From NCBI GenBank assembly GCA_900539265.1, contig UQBM01000010.1:1-64000 (forward strand): 64,000 bases of DNA, in the 5' to 3' direction. Numbering within the stretch: position 1 is the first letter of the stretch; each line of letters begins with the position of its first letter. Positions 63,824 to 64,000 of this stretch are shown in pieces. This DNA is from an uncultured Mollicutes bacterium. GTDB taxonomy: Bacteria > Bacillota_I > Bacilli_A > ML615J-28 > CAG-313. Both the position numbers and the translations under genes were made by a program. Below the pieces are notes generated by a model. The model had not been told where the DNA came from, did no database searches, and worked only from the letters and a program-made list of their open reading frames with translations.

Positions 63824-64000
63824 TTATACATTAAATCTAAAAAGCATAATGTCGCCATCTTTAACAACATACTCTTTTCCTTCTAGACGTACCTTGCCTG
63901 CCTCTTTTACTTTAAGAGGCGATCCATATTCAACTAAATCTTCATAAGAATAAGTTTCAGCTCTAATAAATCCTCTTTCAAAATCACTATGAATAACACC
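63824..64000 (-). CDS. ychF: Redox/ribosome-associated ATPase YchF, C-terminal part
   Basis: 58 residues plus stop; the rest lies beyond the right edge. The sequence GVIHSDFERGFIRAETYSYE followed by KEAGKVRLEGKEYVVKDGD and MLFRFNV is the TGS-domain end of YchF/OLA1. Probably first gene of ychF-cca-yhaM. Confidence 0.96.
   Translation of the reverse strand, partial: GVIHSDFERGFIRAETYSYEDLVEYGSPLKVKEAGKVRLEGKEYVVKDGDIMLFRFNV

Noticed and set aside
1..64000. Mollicute genetic code (TGA as Trp) suggested by the AT richness
   Set aside because: TGA is used as a stop (for example at the end of walJ) and Trp codons are TGG throughout.

Overview
The window is AT-rich chromosome (roughly 70 percent A+T by eye) from a spore-forming, low-GC member of the Bacillota, class Bacilli or a close relative such as the Erysipelotrichia/Turicibacter-like groups. 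The reasons are a Bacilli-type primosome (dnaB-dnaI), a tRNA-Thr T-box in front of thrS, an L-box (lysine) riboswitch, a clear CotE spore-coat morphogenetic protein, a YjcZ-like spore peptide, SigE/SigK-like promoters, and use of the standard genetic code (TGA ends walJ). No tRNA, rRNA or CRISPR array was seen.

Region by region. 1-1066: GC-richer remnant of a large serine recombinase, the only obviously foreign DNA. 1067-8632: degV/tetR divergent pair, then the uppS-cdsA-dxr-rseP-lipoprotein-nagA run. 8827-11960: rpsB-tsf-pyrH-frr behind a strong promoter and structured leader. 12201-15035: trmFO-xerC-GNAT. 15169-18889: iron module (feoA, feoA, feoB, Cys-rich FeoB partner) divergent from a DtxR/MntR-like repressor, with three copies of a GTTAGC-N4-GCTAAC-type palindrome. 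18915-19950: LysM protein and XRE regulator around a long hairpin. 19999-28885: polA, a mutM-coaE gene fusion, an unknown gene, dnaB, dnaI, then T-box-thrS. 29001-32690: VanY-like carboxypeptidase, a Tyr/Pro-rich probable coat protein, then a lysine-riboswitch-controlled amino-acid ABC transporter. 32727-38737: a stand-alone PglX-like DNA methyltransferase, a duplicated-domain lipoprotein, and a two-gene unit of agmatinase plus tandem SpeD-like protein. 38865-43382: LysM/Tyr-rich protein, CotE, a membrane protein and a GH18 lipoprotein with six repeats. 43507-49725: two CNNM/CorC transporters, a ZIP transporter, a small membrane protein and recD2. 49804-55242: walJ-rlmH-membrane protein-uvrB-mnmA and a YjcZ-like peptide. 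55489-61087: two large tandem PrsA/SurA-like surface proteins. 61162-64000: ychF-cca-yhaM.

Many adjacent genes overlap as TAATG or TAGTG and are probably translationally coupled. The observations most worth following are: the speB plus tandem SpeD-like unit, in which only the C-terminal half keeps the pyruvoyl Ser, the His and the Cys; the PglX homologue without other BREX genes nearby; the MutM-CoaE fusion; a shared CAC-N16/17-CATANNNT promoter in front of cotE, a LysM gene and a Tyr/Pro-rich gene; and a repressor with an otherwise MntR-like metal site carrying the Cys typical of iron-sensing DtxR/IdeR.
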